Shown here piece by piece: positions 7,008 through 16,400 of a stretch of DNA of 18,813 nt. The number at the start of each line of letters is the position of its first letter. Positions within the stretch are counted from its first letter, which is position 1. Under the pieces are notes generated by a model. It ran no database searches and was not told the DNA's origin. It saw only the letters and a list, made by a program, of their open reading frames with translations. Source of the stretch: DASUAL01 sp035763805 (lineage in GTDB: Bacteria; Gemmatimonadota; Gemmatimonadetes; Gemmatimonadales; GWC2-71-9); the NCBI GenBank assembly GCA_035763805.1, contig DASUAL010000050.1:1-18813 (forward strand), written 5' to 3'. The position numbers and the translations under genes were made by a program.

Positions 7008-8204
7008 CTACGCCTTGCGAGCGAGCAGGAACGACGCCCCGGGGCCCGCGAACAGCGGAATATGCTCCTCCGGCACCCCGACCTCCCGCGCGAAGGACTC
7101 GAGGCTTCGGCGCACGACACGCACATCCTCGAACCCGGCATCGCGCCCCAGCCGCTTAAGCGCGGCAGAGTCGTAGAACCGCAGCCGGGACGCCATCGGC
7201 TCGGGTGCGGCGGGTGTCCCTCGATCCTCGGGGTCGCTCCCGAGGGCGACGAGCCGGCCGCCCCCGCGGAGCACCCGGCGGATCTCCGCCAACGCCGCCA
7301 CGGGACCGGGCAGGAACCCAAGGATGCCGGTCATCGCGGCGCACGTGAAGGTACCATCGGGGAACGGCAATCCATCCGCGCTGGCCTCGATGACCTCCAG
7401 CCGGCCACTGGCGACCGCGTCGTGATTCGTCTCCCGCGCCAGGCGTACCATGGCGGCGCTGTGGTCCACCGCGGCCGCGCGGCATCCACTGCGGAGGGCG
7501 TCTTTCAGAAGCGCACCGCCGCCGCAACCCACCTCGAGCAAGTAGTCTTCGGCGGTGAGCGCCAGCTCGGCCAGGATGACCCGGAAGTTCGGATAGTGAT
7601 ACAGGGGATCGCGGTAAATGGCGCGCGCCCGCGCGCCGGTCGGTCGGCGGGCACCACGGTCCGTGAGCCAGTCACCGAAGGCGGCCGGCGCCGTTGATCG
7701 AAACAGCGGCGCGACGACCTCTCCGGCAAACCAGCCCAGGAGCTCGCCGGCATCCCCGATGAGGCGGCCCCAGCCGTGATGCTCCACCGTCATCCGCGTG
7801 CCGCCGTTCGTGCGCTCGAACTGCAGCTCGAGCCGCGTAACCTCAGCCGACTGCCAGTCAGCCGGATGCCACTCCAGCGCTACGCGCTCCCCGGGCTCCC
7901 AGACGACCACCCGGCCCACAGCCACCGCGCCCTCGGTGACGAGGCCATGCGCACGAGCCTCGAAGCGAATCCCCAGACCGGCGAGCGCAGCGGCGAGCTC
8001 CTCAGCGAACACCTCAAACGCCGGGGCCGGCTCCAGCTCTACGTCGATGCTTGCGCGGACAGTGGTGGCCGTGTCTCTCACGTTTTGGAGGCCCTCACTG
8101 GTGGCAAAATCTATCACCGAATTCCCCGCCCTGGACGACGCCAGTCCTGCCGAGCGCGCCCGGATGGCTCCGGACAGGCGGCCGTCGCCCTGATACCGGC
8201 TCAT
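7008..8204 (-). CDS. SRPBCC-like domain fused to class I SAM methyltransferase
   Basis: A 398-residue two-domain protein. Residues about 48-185 look like a START/SRPBCC (AHSA1-type) ligand-binding domain: a first strand T-V-R-A-S-I-D-V-E, G-R-V-V-V-W-E-P-G-E-R-V-A-L-E-W, L-E-L-Q-F-E-R-T-N-G-G-T-R-M-T-V-E-H-H-G-W, and a long C-terminal helix. Residues about 195-398 are a class I methyltransferase: motif I L-L-E-V-G-C-G-G-G (222-230), acidic Asp247 after strand 2, L-P-F-P-D-G-T-F (279-286) and V-L-R-G-G-G-R-L-V-A-L. The substrate is unknown; a small hydrophobic molecule held by the SRPBCC part is a reasonable guess. The first 41 residues match neither domain. A GTG at 8081 (giving 357 aa, with GAGGG 10 bases upstream) is a credible alternative start. 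It lies 45 bp after the DUF1772 remnant. Confidence 0.85.
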   Translation of the reverse strand: MSRYQGDGRLSGAIRARSAGLASSRAGNSVIDFATSEGLQNVRDTATTVRASIDVELEPAPAFEVFAEELAAALAGLGIRFEARAHGLVTEGAVAVGRVVVWEPGERVALEWHPADWQSAEVTRLELQFERTNGGTRMTVEHHGWGRLIGDAGELLGWFAGEVVAPLFRSTAPAAFGDWLTDRGARRPTGARARAIYRDPLYHYPNFRVILAELALTAEDYLLEVGCGGGALLKDALRSGCRAAAVDHSAAMVRLARETNHDAVASGRLEVIEASADGLPFPDGTFTCAAMTGILGFLPGPVAALAEIRRVLRGGGRLVALGSDPEDRGTPAAPEPMASRLRFYDSAALKRLGRDAGFEDVRVVRRSLESFAREVGVPEEHIPLFAGPGASFLLARKA

Positions 8205-8249
8205 CCCATGGATCGGTAGGGCCGAAAACCGTGAGTTATCTCAGCGCGA

Positions 8250-8543
8250 TCACACCGGGCCCCCGCTACGCGACAAGGCGAGCCCATCGGTGAGCGATCC
8301 CGCCGCCGCAAGCGCCGCGACCGTCCGCACGTGGTTCCAGGCCGTCCAGCTGGTCAGGTAGCCAGCCCATACGCGAGCGCCATCGACGCTGTCCGGGCCG
8401 ACGGCCGCCAACGCGTTGTTGCGCGGCACGTTGAACACGATCGTCACCATCACTGTGCCGACGAGATAGAGCAGACTGCCGGCGAGCAGGTAGGCGGCAC
8501 CGGCGTCGTGCCACGATCGGCCACTGGCCGAGCGGAGCGACAC
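8250..8543 (-). pseudogene. C-terminal half of a DUF1772 membrane protein (probable remnant)
   Basis: Only the second half of the DUF1772 (anthrone oxygenase-like) pattern is present: A-A-Y-L-L-A-G-S-L-L-Y-L-V-G-T-V-M-V-T, the signature F-N-V-P-R-N-N-A-L-A-A-V, then W-A-G-Y-L-T-S-W-T-A-W-N-H-V-R-T and a last hydrophobic helix. Family members are about 150-160 residues with four membrane helices. Here about the first 75 residues (two helices) are missing. The frame is open upstream to an ATG at 8666, but those codons encode a Gly/Ser/Arg-rich stretch unlike the family, and part of them forms the perfect hairpin at 8614-8648. A GTG at 8543 could start a short protein. The family assignment is firm; whether the piece is still made is doubtful. 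Confidence 0.6.
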
Positions 8544-8613
8544 AGCGTCTACGCTACCTAGTCTCGCCGAGTGTCTGCGAATATGATGGCATGAGCCGCC
8601 GCCACCAGCCGAC

Positions 8614-8648
8614 GCGAAGGGCCAGCCCGATCCGGACTGGCCCTTCGC
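8614..8648 (-). terminator. Perfect 12-bp hairpin downstream of the RND pump gene
   Basis: GCGAAGGGCCAG (8614-8625) and CTGGCCCTTCGC (8637-8648) are exact inverted copies around an 11-base loop that contains the palindrome TCCGGA. The hairpin lies 154 bp after the stop of the leftward efflux unit. It has no T run on either strand, so it may be a Rho-assisted or bidirectional stop, or an RNA-stabilising stem. Confidence 0.5.
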
Positions 8649-8802
8649 ACCCGACACAAGCGACACTCCTCACCGATTCGCCGAACCCGCGCTCCGGAAC
8701 CGGCGCTGCCCGAACGCGCTCTCAGGCCAGCATCCGTCAACGTGTTGACGACACGCATTGGTCCCAGGCCAGCGGCCTTCAGGGCACCAGCGCCGCGCCA
8801 CG
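8649..8802. other. Non-coding spacer after the efflux unit
   Basis: I see no gene here. A dyad, GTCAAC (8736-8741) and GTTGAC (8744-8749) with a two-base centre, is operator-like but stands downstream of the pump gene with no promoter that I can recognise. Confidence 0.4.
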
Positions 8803-11800
8803 TCAGGCCGTCGCCAGCTGCGCCTCGGCCTCGATCTCTTCGTGCGCCGGGCTAGGCCGGTGCTCGGCTGCGATGAGCGAGTAGAACACCGGCACGATGA
8901 ACAGGGTGAACAGCGTGCCGATTGTCATGCCGGTGACGAGCACTGTTCCGATGCTGTTGCGGGCCTCGGCGCCTGGACCGGAGACCAGCACCAAGGGCAA
9001 GTGCCCGAAGACCGTGGCTGCCGAGGTCATCAGCACTGGTCGCAGCCGCGTCAACGAGGCCTCGCGCAGCGCAGCCATCTTCGCGACGGCGCGGGCCTGC
9101 AACGTGTTCGCGAACTGCACGATCAGGATGCCGTTCTTCGCAATCAGGCCCACTAGCGTGATCAGCCCCACCTGCGAGTAGATGTTGATCGTGGTGAGAT
9201 CCAGAAAGCTGAACACCAGCGCGCCGGAGATCGCGAGCGGCACGGAGCCGAGCAGCACGATCAGCGGATCACGGAAGCTTTGGAACTGCGCCGCGAGCAC
9301 CAGATAGATGAGCACGACCGCGAACCCGAGCGTGACGGTGAGCGCCGCGCCCTCGCGGCGGATCTGCCGCGACTCGCCCGCGTGATCGAGAACGACGCCC
9401 GGACCGCTCGCTGCGGCCGCCGCGGCTTCGAGCACCCTCAGCCCCTCCTCTTTCGTGACACCCGGCTTGACGCCGCCGAACACCCGCACGGCGTTGCGCT
9501 GCTGGAAGCGGTTCAACGTGCGCGGCGCGCTGCTCGACTCGATGCGCGTGAACGTCGACACCGGCACGAGCTGGCCACCCGGCGTTCTGATCTTGAGATC
9601 GAGCAGCGGGCCGACGGTGGCGCGGCCCTCCTCGCCGATCTGTGGGATGACCTTGTAGCTGCGGTCGAAGAAGTTGAACCGGTTCACGTAGGCGCCGCCC
9701 AGCAGGGTGCCGAGCTCCTGGCCGACCCCGGCAAGGTCGAGCCCGAGATCGGCGACCTGCTCGCGGTCGATCACGACTCGCGCCTCGGGCAGGTCGATCT
9801 TGAGGTCGGTGTCGACGTACAGGAACTTGCCGCTCCGCCACCCGGCGCCGACCGCCGCTCCGACGGTCTCGAGCATCTGCTCGGGCGGGGCGTCGCTCTG
9901 CAGCACCAGCTCGACGTCGTACTGGCCGGGCGTCGGCAGCGGCGGATCGAGGCGCGGGAACACCCGCAAGCCCGCGACCCGCGACACCGCGCCGAACACC
10001 TCGCCGTACATCTGCTCCGTCGAGCGCGCGCGCTGTTTCCAGTCCTTCGCAACCAAGCCCCCGAAACCGCCCCACGCGGCGGTCAGCGACCACATGAAAT
10101 CGGTCTCGGGGAACGACGTGATCGCGCGGACGACCTCCCGTGACGCGCGGTTATTCGCCGCCAGCGACGCGTCTGGCGGCGCCTCGAGGAACATGCTGAT
10201 GTGACTCTGGTCCTCGACCGGCGCGAGCTCGCGCCGCGAGAACGTGTACAACGGCCATGCGGCGGCCATGACCACGAGCGAGGCCGCGACGATCGCCCAG
10301 CGCATCTCCAGCGCACCGTCGAGCAGCCGCGCGTACCGTTGGCGCACCAGCTCGAAGCCGCGGTTGACGAGCGCGGTCAGGCGGCCTTCCTGGCCGTGCG
10401 CGTGCACGAAGCGCGAGCTCATGACCGGCGAAAGTGTGACCGCGACGATGCCCGACACGACCACGGCGGCGGCGAGCGTGATCGCGAACTCCAGGAACAG
10501 CGAGCCGGTCAGGCCGCCCTGAAAGCCGATCGGCGTGTAGACCGCCGCGAGCGTGATCGTCATCGCGATGATCGGTCCGACCAGCTCGCGCGCGCCGATT
10601 AGTGCCGCCTCGATCCGCGACTTGCCCAGGCGCACGTGCCGCTCGACGTTCTCGACGACGACGATCGCGTCGTCGACGACCAGGCCGACCGACAACACGA
10701 TCGCGAGGATCGTCAGGAGGTTCAGGCTGAAGCCGAACGCGAACATCACGATCGCGGCCCCGACCAGCGAGACTGGCATGGCGACGAGCGGCACCAGCGC
10801 GGTGCGGATCGAGCCCATGAACAGGAACACCGCGAAGCCGACGATGATCATCGTCTCAACGAGTGTCTTGGTGATCTCCCGCAACGCGTCCCGCATGAAC
10901 ATCGTCCCGTCATAGACGAGGCGCATGTCGATGTCTTTGGGGAGCGTCGGCCGGATGCGCTCCATCTCGTCGCGCAGCCGGCCCGCGACCTCGATCTCGT
11001 TCACGCCGACCAGCGGCCAGACCCCCAGGTAAACGCCCTCCACCTCATTGTACTTCGCGACCAGGTCGGCCTCCTCGGCGCCGAGCTCGACCCGCGCCAC
11101 GTCGGAGAGGCGCACGATCGCCCCGCCGCGCTCGGCGACAATCAGATCGTTGAACTCATCGGCGGAGCGCAAGTCGGTGTTCGCGAGCAGGTTGACCTGC
11201 ACGAGGTTCCCCTTCGTCTGGCCGACGGCGGCGAGATAGTTGTTGCGCTGCAGCGCCGCGTGCACGTCGCCGGGCGCGAGGTTGAGCGCCGCGAGGCGCT
11301 CGGGGTCGATCCAGACGCGCATGGCGATCTGGCGGCCGCCCTCGACGGTCACGCGCTGGACGCCCGCCAGCGTCGCGAGCTGCGGCTGCAGCGTGCGCAC
11401 CAGCCAATCGGTGACGGCCGGCACGCTCCGCTCCGTGGACGTGAAGCTCAGGTAGAACGACGCGTACGGCCGATCGGCGCGCTGCACCTCGACCGCGGGC
11501 GGCTCGGCTTCCGCCGGCAGCTCGGAGCGGACCTGCTGCAAGCGCGCGGTGACCTCGGCCAGCGCTGCCGTACTGTTGTGGTTCAGCTTCAGGCGCACGG
11601 TGACGGTGCTGACGCCGGCGCGGCTGGTCGATTCGACGTAGTCCACGCCGCCGATCGCCGACACGGCGCGCTCGATCGGCGTGGTCAGGAAGCCGCGAAC
11701 GGTCTCGGCGCTGGCGCCGTAATAGACCGTCGTGATCACCACCGACGAGCTCTCGATCTGCGGATATTGCTGCACCGGCAGGGACGTCAGCGCTCGCCAG

Positions 11801-11877
11801 CCGACGAGCAGGATCACGAGGTTCACGACCGTCGCGAGGACAGGATGCTTGATGAAGATGTCGGTAAACGAGCGCAT
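8803..11877 (-). CDS. RND efflux pump, HAE1 (AcrB-like) family, system 1
   Basis: A 1024-residue inner-membrane proton antiporter of the hydrophobe/amphiphile RND family, the usual length for AcrB-like pumps. The N-terminus F-I-K-H-P-V-L-A runs into the first membrane helix, followed by a large periplasmic porter/docking loop. The proton-relay pair is in V-G-L-V-V-D-D-A-I-V-V-V-E-N (Asp402, Asp403, helix 4), and the partner lysine is in L-I-A-K-N-G-I-L-I-V-Q (Lys914, helix 10). The second half repeats the layout and ends in a short acidic tail. The Asp-Asp pair and overall pattern point to drug, bile-salt or lipid-like substrates rather than metals. The ATG at 11877 has AAGGGA seven bases upstream (complement of 11885-11890). 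It follows its adaptor gene after 18 bp in one transcription unit. No outer-membrane channel gene accompanies it on this strand. Confidence 0.95.
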   Translation of the reverse strand: MRSFTDIFIKHPVLATVVNLVILLVGWRALTSLPVQQYPQIESSSVVITTVYYGASAETVRGFLTTPIERAVSAIGGVDYVESTSRAGVSTVTVRLKLNHNSTAALAEVTARLQQVRSELPAEAEPPAVEVQRADRPYASFYLSFTSTERSVPAVTDWLVRTLQPQLATLAGVQRVTVEGGRQIAMRVWIDPERLAALNLAPGDVHAALQRNNYLAAVGQTKGNLVQVNLLANTDLRSADEFNDLIVAERGGAIVRLSDVARVELGAEEADLVAKYNEVEGVYLGVWPLVGVNEIEVAGRLRDEMERIRPTLPKDIDMRLVYDGTMFMRDALREITKTLVETMIIVGFAVFLFMGSIRTALVPLVAMPVSLVGAAIVMFAFGFSLNLLTILAIVLSVGLVVDDAIVVVENVERHVRLGKSRIEAALIGARELVGPIIAMTITLAAVYTPIGFQGGLTGSLFLEFAITLAAAVVVSGIVAVTLSPVMSSRFVHAHGQEGRLTALVNRGFELVRQRYARLLDGALEMRWAIVAASLVVMAAAWPLYTFSRRELAPVEDQSHISMFLEAPPDASLAANNRASREVVRAITSFPETDFMWSLTAAWGGFGGLVAKDWKQRARSTEQMYGEVFGAVSRVAGLRVFPRLDPPLPTPGQYDVELVLQSDAPPEQMLETVGAAVGAGWRSGKFLYVDTDLKIDLPEARVVIDREQVADLGLDLAGVGQELGTLLGGAYVNRFNFFDRSYKVIPQIGEEGRATVGPLLDLKIRTPGGQLVPVSTFTRIESSSAPRTLNRFQQRNAVRVFGGVKPGVTKEEGLRVLEAAAAAASGPGVVLDHAGESRQIRREGAALTVTLGFAVVLIYLVLAAQFQSFRDPLIVLLGSVPLAISGALVFSFLDLTTINIYSQVGLITLVGLIAKNGILIVQFANTLQARAVAKMAALREASLTRLRPVLMTSAATVFGHLPLVLVSGPGAEARNSIGTVLVTGMTIGTLFTLFIVPVFYSLIAAEHRPSPAHEEIEAEAQLATA

Positions 11878-11895
11878 GACGATGTCCCTTTTAGA

Positions 11896-13011
11896 TCACT
11901 TGGCGCCGTTTGCGCCCGCCGGAGGATCGCCCGCGACCGCGACCAGTACTGCCTCGCGCAGCTTGAAGGACCCCGAAGCGGCCACCTGCTCGCCCGCGGA
12001 CAGGCCCGCCAGGATCAGGACGTCGTCACCGAGCACCGGACCGCTCTCCACCTGTCGCAGGTGCGCGCGGCTGTTACCGTCCTGGTCCGGCGCGATCACG
12101 AACACGTGGTCACCGCCCGGTCCCTTGCGCAGCGCGCTGACGGGAACGACCACGGCCGTGCTCGGCGGGCCGACCGGAACGAGGACGCGAACCGAAGCGC
12201 CTGGCGCGGCGGCGTGGGCGGCGGCGCCCACGATCCTGGCGCGCACCATGGCGTTGCGCGTCGTGGGGTCGACGCGCGCGTCGATCGCGACGATCTGGGC
12301 CGCGACCGGGGACGCGTCGCTGCTGGTGAACACGCCCACGCTGTCCCCCTTGCGCAGGCCGGCGGCGACCCGCTGCGCGACCGCGAAGTCCACGTGCACC
12401 GCGTCAGCCACGCCTTGGAGGGTGGTCAGCTGGGTGCCCTCGTTTAAGTACTGCCCAGGGTGCACGTCCGCGATGCCCACGCGGGCGCGGAACGGCGCGC
12501 GGATCGTCTTGCGAGCGATGATCGCCTTCGTGCGCTCGATTTCCGCCAGGGCGACATCGCGCTGCGCGCGGGCGCGATCCACATCGACCTGGGGCGCGGC
12601 ACGGTCCCGGATCAAGCGCTCCAGGCGGCCGAGCACCGTCTCCGCGAGGGCGGCCTCCGCCTCCTTCGCCTTGAGCTCGGCCTCCTCGACTGATACGTCG
12701 AGGGCAACGAGCAGCGTGCCCATGTCGACGACCTGCCCGGGCGTGAGCGCCACCTGGCGGACGGTGCCGGGCAGTTCGTTGCGCAGGGTGACCGAGCGCA
12801 GCGCCAGGACCGTCCCGATCGACGTCGTCGTCCGGCGGTGCTCGCGCTCCCGCGCGACCGCAACCGTCACGGCCTCCGTCGGCTCGGGCTGGTTCGCGGA
12901 GGCCGCGTTAGCCTCCTGTATGGACGTGTACTTCCACGCGGCGAGGCTGCCCAAGGTCCCGACCACGGCCACGAGGAGCACAAACGATCCGATCGAATGA
13001 CGACGACTCAT
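11896..13011 (-). CDS. RND periplasmic adaptor (membrane fusion protein), system 1
   Basis: A 371-residue HlyD/AcrA-type adaptor that would join the pump at 8803-11877 to an outer-membrane channel. An N-terminal membrane anchor spans residues 8-26 with no lipobox cysteine, so it is held by a helix rather than a lipid. The first lipoyl half is at about 72-105 (L-P-G-T-V-R-Q-V-A-L-T-P-G-Q-V-V). An alpha-hairpin at about 107-165 is rich in Ala, Glu and Arg. The second lipoyl half is I-R-A-P-F-R-A-R-V-G-I (170-180), and beta-barrel and membrane-proximal domains follow to the end. The ATG at 13011 has a GGAGG nine bases upstream. It is the first gene of the leftward unit. Confidence 0.93.
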   Translation of the reverse strand: MSRRHSIGSFVLLVAVVGTLGSLAAWKYTSIQEANAASANQPEPTEAVTVAVAREREHRRTTTSIGTVLALRSVTLRNELPGTVRQVALTPGQVVDMGTLLVALDVSVEEAELKAKEAEAALAETVLGRLERLIRDRAAPQVDVDRARAQRDVALAEIERTKAIIARKTIRAPFRARVGIADVHPGQYLNEGTQLTTLQGVADAVHVDFAVAQRVAAGLRKGDSVGVFTSSDASPVAAQIVAIDARVDPTTRNAMVRARIVGAAAHAAAPGASVRVLVPVGPPSTAVVVPVSALRKGPGGDHVFVIAPDQDGNSRAHLRQVESGPVLGDDVLILAGLSAGEQVAASGSFKLREAVLVAVAGDPPAGANGAK

Positions 13012-13273
13012 GAGTGGCGCCCTCCCGAGCGCTTGGCGGCGTTACGAAGGTTTCCCTGTCGTCCTTTGGCTCATAACATGTCTGCAACACGCATTGTTCC
13101 GGACGCGCGGTGGGAGTCGGCGCTATCCTGTCGATTTGGGCGTTCCCCGTTCGTCAAGAGAGGTAAGGGGGGAGCGCAGCTCCTGTTTACGCGGCGGACC
13201 ACGCGCCGCGCCCTTCTCCGCACGGAAACAATTGGTGTTGCGAACACGTTCTTGGACACAGCCGGGAGGACCC
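13012..13273. promoter_or_regulatory. Divergent promoter region between two efflux units
   Basis: This stretch should hold promoters for both units, but I find no convincing -35/-10 pair. It contains a perfect 5-bp dyad GTGTT-GCG-AACAC (13235-13247), which could be a repressor site. It also has two small GC-rich hairpins: GGAGC/GCTCC at 13171-13183, and a 7-bp stem at 13190-13196 pairing with 13204-13210. No regulator gene is present beside it in the window. Confidence 0.35.
13235..13247. promoter_or_regulatory. Operator-like dyad GTGTTGCGAACAC
   Basis: Exact inverted half-sites GTGTT and AACAC around GCG, 27 bp before the start of the small frame at 13274 and in the shared upstream region of both efflux units. 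It is AT-richer than its surroundings. Which regulator would bind is unknown. Confidence 0.3.
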
Positions 13274-13450
13274 GTGACGCAGGATGTTCCGAAGCTCAAG
13301 CCGACGGTCTACATCGAGGCGGTGCCGGAGCTCGTGGCCGCGCGTCGCCGCGGGGCGAGCGACGGCACGGCAGTGACCCGGGAACCTCTCTTGCCCCGGC
13401 TGCGGCTTCGGGATATCTTCGGGTCGCTAGCTTGCCACTCCGAGCGCTAG
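13274..13450 (+). CDS. Possible 58-aa small protein ahead of RND system 2
   Basis: A GTG at 13274 is preceded by GGGAGG (13264-13269) four bases away, a strong ribosome binding site. It opens a 58-residue frame beginning MTQDVPKLKPTVYIEAVPEL and ending DIFGSLACHSER, with a stop 48 bp before the pump ATG. Codon choice is GC-rich in third positions like the neighbours. The frame stays open upstream to 13010, but that part has no plausible start signal. I recognise no family; it has no membrane segment or helix-turn-helix that I can see. It could be a small leader or accessory protein, or the remnant of a larger gene. Confidence 0.4.
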   Translation: MTQDVPKLKPTVYIEAVPELVAARRRGASDGTAVTREPLLPRLRLRDIFGSLACHSER

Positions 13451-13486
13451 GCTGCGCCCGCCCAACCCTGTGAACCGGATGAGGTT

Positions 13487-13492
13487 GAGGAG
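13487..13492 (+). promoter_or_regulatory. Ribosome binding site of RND pump 2
   Basis: GAGGAG ends six bases before the ATG at 13499 and fixes this start, which gives the normal RND N-terminus M-H-F-A-E-T-F-I-R-R-P. Confidence 0.75.
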
Positions 13493-13498
13493 ACCCTG

Positions 13499-16400
13499 AT
13501 GCACTTCGCCGAGACGTTCATCCGCCGGCCCGTGCTATCCAGCATGGTGAGCCTGGCCCTCGTGCTGGTGGGCGCCATCGGGTACACGCGCCTGCCGGTG
13601 CGCGAATTCCCCGACGCCGATCCGCCCATCGTCTCCGTCACGGTGCTGCTGCCGGGGGCGAGCCCGCAGGTCATCGAGTCGTCCGTGACGGACGTGCTCG
13701 AGGAGGAGCTGTCGAGCGTCGAGGGCCTCCGCACGATGACCAGCGCGAGCCAGGAGCAGATGAGCCGGATCACGCTGGAGTTCACGCTGGACCGCGAGAT
13801 CGAGGCGGCCGCGCAGGACGTGCGCGACAAAGTCGCACGCGTGCGCGGCTTGCTGCCGGAAGACATCGAGGAGCCGGTGGTGGCGAAGGAGGACGCGGAC
13901 GCCTTCCCGATCATGTTCCTGGCCCTGACGTCGAACAGTTACAGCCTGATGGAGCTGTCGGACATCGCCGACCGCGAGGTCAAGCCCCGGCTGCAGACCA
14001 TTCCCGGTGTCGCGAGCGCGCCGATCTACGGTGAGCGGCGGTTCGCGATGCGGGTATGGCTCTCACCCCGGGAGCTGGCGGCGCGTGGCCTGACGGTTCA
14101 CGACATCGAGCAGGCGATCCAGACGCGCAGCGTCGAGATCCCGGCGGGTCGGATCGAGTCGGCCCGGCGCGAGTTCTCGGTGCGCTACCTGGGCGAGATG
14201 CGGACGCCGGCCGAGTTCGCGGACCTGACGGTCGCGAACTCCGGTGGTCGGCTCGTGAAGCTGGGAGACGTAGCGCGGGTCGAGCCCGGCCCCGAGGACG
14301 AGCGCTCGGTGGTGCGCTATTCGCGGCAGCCCGGGGTGTTCGTCGGGGTGGTCCGCCAGTCGAAGGCGAACGTCGTCGAGGTCGCCGAGGCCGCCCTCGC
14401 CGAGCTGCCGGCGGTGCAGCGCGCGCTTCCGGCGGGCGTCCAGCTGTCGATGGCGTACGACGGCTCGATGTTCGTCCGGCGCTCGATCCAGGAAGCGCGG
14501 GAGACGCTGGTGATCACGGCCGGCATCGTGATCGCGATCATCTTCCTGTTTCTGCGCACGTTGCGCGCGACGGCCATCCCGGCGGTGGCGATCCCCGTCT
14601 CCATTGTCGCGAGCTTCGCGGCGCTGGCGGCGCTCGGCTATTCGGTGAACTCGCTGACGCTGCTGGGCCTCATTCTGGCCATCGGCATCGTGGTGGACGA
14701 CGCGATCATCGTCATGGAGAATGCCTACCGGCACCAGGAGGAGCTCGGCGAAGACCCCCAGACGGCGGCGATCCACGGCACCCGCGAGATCACGACGGCG
14801 GTGATCGCGACCACCATCGCGCTGCTCGCCGTGTTCTCGCCGCTCTTGTTCCTCACGGGCGCCACCGGCCGGCTGTTCACCGAGTTCGGCGTGGCGGTCG
14901 GGGGCGCGGTGCTGATCTCGGGCATCGTGGCACTCACCCTGACGCCCATGCTGTCGGCCACGATCCTGCGGGTGACGCACCGGGAGTCCCGGTTCCAGCA
15001 TATCGTCGGCACCGCGCTCGATGCCGTCACGGCGCTCTACGGCAGGACGCTGGGGCGCGCCGTGCGGCATCCCTTCCTCGTGATCGGGGGCGGCGCCGGC
15101 CTCACCGCCGCGGCGGTGGCTCTGTTTTTCGCGCTGAAGCGGGAGTTCGTGCCGCCGGACGACCGGGGCTTCTTCTTCACCTTCGTAATCGCGCCGGAGG
15201 GCGCCACGGTGGAGTACACGGACGGCTACGTGCGCCAGCTCGAGGAGATCATCCACCGCACGGCTGACGTCCGGTCGTCGTTCGCCGTCGTCGGCTGGGA
15301 CGGCCCGCCCAGTAGCGGCGTCGTGGGCCCGATCTTGGAGGACTGGGACGAGCGCGATCGCTCTGCCCAGGACATCATCGACGAGGTCCAGCCGCAGTTC
15401 TTCTTCGGTGTGCCGGGGGTGTTTGCGTTCGCGATCAACCCGCCCGCGTTCGGCGGCTTCAACCCCCCCGTCCAGTTCGTCGTCCAGAACCGCGACTTTG
15501 AGGCGCTGGTCCAGGGGATGGATTCGCTCGTCGCACGCGCGAGCACGATTCCCGGGCTGCTGAACGTGGACACCGACCTGCGCGTGACCAAGCCGGAGCT
15601 GGTCGTGACGCTGGACCGCGACCGTGCGGAGGACCTGGGCGTGCCGGCGCGGGACGTCGCGACCACGTTGCAGACGCTGTTGGGCGGGCGTGACGTCTCG
15701 CGCTTCACGTCGGACAACAAGCTGTACGATGTGATGCTGCGGCTCGATCCCGCGGAGCGCGCCACACCGTCCGACATCAGCGGCCTCGATGTGCGGGGTC
15801 GAGACGGCAACCTAGTGCCGCTCGGCGCCGTGACGAGAGTGGAGGAGCGGGTCGGCCCGCGCCAGTTGAACCACTACGACCGCGTGCGATCATTCACCCT
15901 GTCCGCGAGCATGGCACCGGGCTTCACGCTGGGGCAGGCGCTGGATTCGCTCAACGCGGCGGCCGCGCAAGTGCTGCCGCCAGGGAGCTCCGTGGACCTG
16001 GCCGGTGAATCGCGCGAGCTCCAGGAGAGCGGCAGCGCCCTGTACTTCGCCTTCGGGCTCGCCCTGATCTTCGTGTTCATGGTGCTCGCGGCCCAGTACG
16101 AGTCGCTGCTGCATCCGTTCACGGTGATGCTGGCCGTCCCGCTCGCCGTGACGGGCGCGCTGGGCGCCCTGTGGGTAGCGGGCTCGACGCTGAACGTGTA
16201 CAGCCAGGTCGGCATGATCCTGCTGATCGGGCTCGTGACCAAGAACTCGATCCTGCTCGTCACCTACGCCAACGATCTGCGCGAGCGTGGGCGGGACGCG
16301 GTGGCAGCGATGCGCGAAGCCGGGCGCATCCGGCTGCGGCCGATCCTGATGACCTCGGTCGCGACGGTGTTCGGGGCGCTGCCGATCGCGCTCGGCCTGG

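Noticed and set aside
8723..8774. CAGGCCAGC direct repeat in the spacer after the pump gene
   Set aside because: Two 9-bp copies in GC-rich DNA can arise by chance, and nothing else nearby supports an element or attachment site.
10636..12447. 603-codon frame on the + strand opposite the RND pump and adaptor genes
   Set aside because: It runs antisense to two genes with clear family motifs. Its Asp/Arg/His-rich product is the usual shadow of GC-rich coding DNA.
13242..13251. LexA-type box around GAACACGTTC
   Set aside because: The Gram-positive LexA box needs four bases between GAAC and GTTC; here there are two, and no SOS gene is next to it.
14056..15267. Two frames of about 400 codons overlapping the second RND pump
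   Set aside because: Both are low-complexity shadows of a gene with all RND signatures in place.
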